NCBI GenBank assembly: GCA_041645435.1
Contig: JBAZQB010000006.1
Span: forward strand, 124,001-188,000
Source: Methanoregula sp.
Lineage (GTDB): Archaea > Halobacteriota > Methanomicrobia > Methanomicrobiales > Methanospirillaceae
Length of the DNA stretch: 64,000 bases
Direction of reading: 5' to 3'
The notes under the pieces are model-generated. The model was not told the DNA's origin. It saw only the letters and a program-made list of their open reading frames with translations, and ran no database searches. The position numbers and the translations under genes were made by a program. Below, piece after piece: positions 62,854 to 64,000 of this stretch. Position 1 is the stretch's first letter. The number at the start of each line of letters is the position of its first letter.

Positions 62854-63963
62854 ATGGTGACATCGTTGGCTACAGGCACAGTGAATACAGCAACCCAGGA
62901 AGATCTACCCCTCAGGCAGATTATCAGCAACGAACTATCGGCAGTTCGGCAAAACCGTGCCAGGCTGATGACACAAAGAGGTCATAAGGGATTTCATTTT
63001 TTCATCCTTCTGGTGTGTATTCTTACCAATGTGATCTTCTCCCTGATCCGTCCCGATTATTTCGGGCTGTTTATCGCGGCCAGCTTCTACCTCAACATGG
63101 GCTATTTCATCTCCCTGCTGATCCCGACAAATTTCCAGAACACGAGCCTCCCGGCAGCCGACCTTTCACGGTTCCATGCGTGGCTCAGGGAGATCGGGGT
63201 AACCTCCGGTACAACCCGGTTTACCCGGTTGTTCATCAACGCACTCTTCATGAACAGCCGCGCCCTGTCGCTCGGAATCGGGCTGATCTTCTCTATTGAC
63301 ATTGTGTTTGCCCTTATCCATTTTACCCGGGGACTTCCACTCAGTACCACGATCATTGTGATCGTCCAGTGCGCGATCATTGTAATCTTCTACCTGCTGG
63401 TCTGGAAGGTAGAACCATTCTCGACTACGTATGTAAAAAAAGTGGAGACAATGAAAAGCCATCTTCACCGGCAGAAACTACCGCCCCAGCTGGTCACGGC
63501 CATGTTCATTTTCGGCTTTTTGCTTGCCATATTCCTGTTTTTGACGACGATTATCTACCTGCCGGGTGTTACCCTGAACGCCTTTTTAAACCAGTCACAG
63601 CTGACCGAGCTCGGGCACCTGTTCAGCCTTCTGGCGATCCTTGCCATCAGCCAGTATTTCATCATCAGGTATATCCACGGTATTACCAGCCGGATGATGG
63701 CAGACCGGCTCTTTGACTTCAAGGAACAGTCCTTACAGGAGCTTCTCAACAATGAGAGTTCCTCTTCGGGAGGGAATTCAGATCCGGATCAGAACCCGCT
63801 TGACATGAGTGCCCAGCTGCTCGAATCCAAGATCTTTATCATAAAACGAAATTCTCTTGCAGGGACATTTCCGGTCTTTGTTGTGGACCTTGACTTCTCG
63901 GTGATGATGGACAGCACCACCCTGACCGCAATCAAGGGATACATCGTCGAGAGAAAACACTGA
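62854..63963 (+). CDS. Polytopic membrane protein of unknown function
   Basis: A 369-residue protein with about six membrane helices between residues ~50 and 285, a cytoplasmic N-terminus of ~45 residues (QEDLPLRQIISNELSAVRQN) and a ~85-residue C-terminal tail with a Ser/Asn/Asp-rich stretch (NNESSSSGGNSDPDQNPLD) and a hydrophobic end. The frame is open to 62743, but ATG 62854 is the first that gives a sensible start; it lies 228 bases after the zinc-ribbon gene. It is not clear whether it belongs to the EEWxL cluster. Family not recognised. Confidence 0.7.
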   Translation: MVTSLATGTVNTATQEDLPLRQIISNELSAVRQNRARLMTQRGHKGFHFFILLVCILTNVIFSLIRPDYFGLFIAASFYLNMGYFISLLIPTNFQNTSLPAADLSRFHAWLREIGVTSGTTRFTRLFINALFMNSRALSLGIGLIFSIDIVFALIHFTRGLPLSTTIIVIVQCAIIVIFYLLVWKVEPFSTTYVKKVETMKSHLHRQKLPPQLVTAMFIFGFLLAIFLFLTTIIYLPGVTLNAFLNQSQLTELGHLFSLLAILAISQYFIIRYIHGITSRMMADRLFDFKEQSLQELLNNESSSSGGNSDPDQNPLDMSAQLLESKIFIIKRNSLAGTFPVFVVDLDFSVMMDSTTLTAIKGYIVERKH

Positions 63964-64000
63964 GCGGAGCCGGGATCTCCCGGCCAAGTGATTTTTTCAT

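Overview
The window comes from a methanogenic archaeon, most likely of the order Methanomicrobiales (Methanoregula-like; genus is a guess). The support is archaeal: the D-family DNA polymerase large subunit (here interrupted by an intein), an RPA pair, A-type ATPase subunits I and H, archaeal HMG-CoA synthase/thiolase/DUF35 and HMG-CoA reductase, CTP-dependent riboflavin kinase, Trm5, deoxyhypusine synthase, CbiZ, COG1361 surface proteins and TATA-box promoters with short or absent leaders. No phage, insertion sequence, rRNA or CRISPR array was seen.

Layout. 1-1080: a gene cut by the left edge, then about 1 kb of non-coding DNA with a remnant of an AEC-family permease. 1.1-8.1 kb: a lipoprotein hydrolase, a 25-bp-periodic repeat array, a detached atpH-atpI pair with a 66-residue leader gene, a DUF1646 transporter and two HEAT-repeat proteins. 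8.5-14.7 kb: polC with a 165-residue mini-intein, a CDF metal exporter, tRNA-Leu(CAA) and a LysE-type exporter. 15.2-22.6 kb: a six-gene operon of single-span pilin-like proteins, divergent from a 1026-residue secreted VWA/Ig-like protein. 22.6-28 kb: hisG, DUF1015, a RimI-like acetyltransferase, hmgA and trm5. 28.5-32.9 kb: a PAS histidine kinase and a CheB-CheR-PAS hybrid whose start region carries a 10-bp tandem repeat able to switch reading frame. 33.2-35.5 kb: a HicA-like toxin-antitoxin pair between two ~200-bp direct repeats, then two more 25-bp-periodic arrays. 35.5-45.5 kb: a membrane protein, the mevalonate entry operon with its own XRE regulator, ribK-ribB, an ABC importer whose binding protein looks circularly permuted, and an M24 peptidase. 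45.6-54.5 kb: an envelope locus with an RND exporter, two COG1361 paralogues, a PAS-HTH regulator, an MscS-like channel and a PEGA protein; the regulator is flanked by two copies of a 33-bp motif placed like an operator. 54.6-60.2 kb: RPA genes, DUF1858, cbiZ, a free-standing NrdD-tail protein, pyrF and dys. 60.5-64 kb: an uncharacterised run of small coiled-coil/membrane proteins sharing an EEWxL motif, led by an AbrB-like protein with a histone-H1-like tail, then a polytopic membrane protein.

The strongest leads for undescribed biology are the EEWxL operon, the permuted substrate-binding protein, the 25-bp arrays present at two loci, the frame-switching repeat in front of cheBR, and the envelope regulon with its shared operator.
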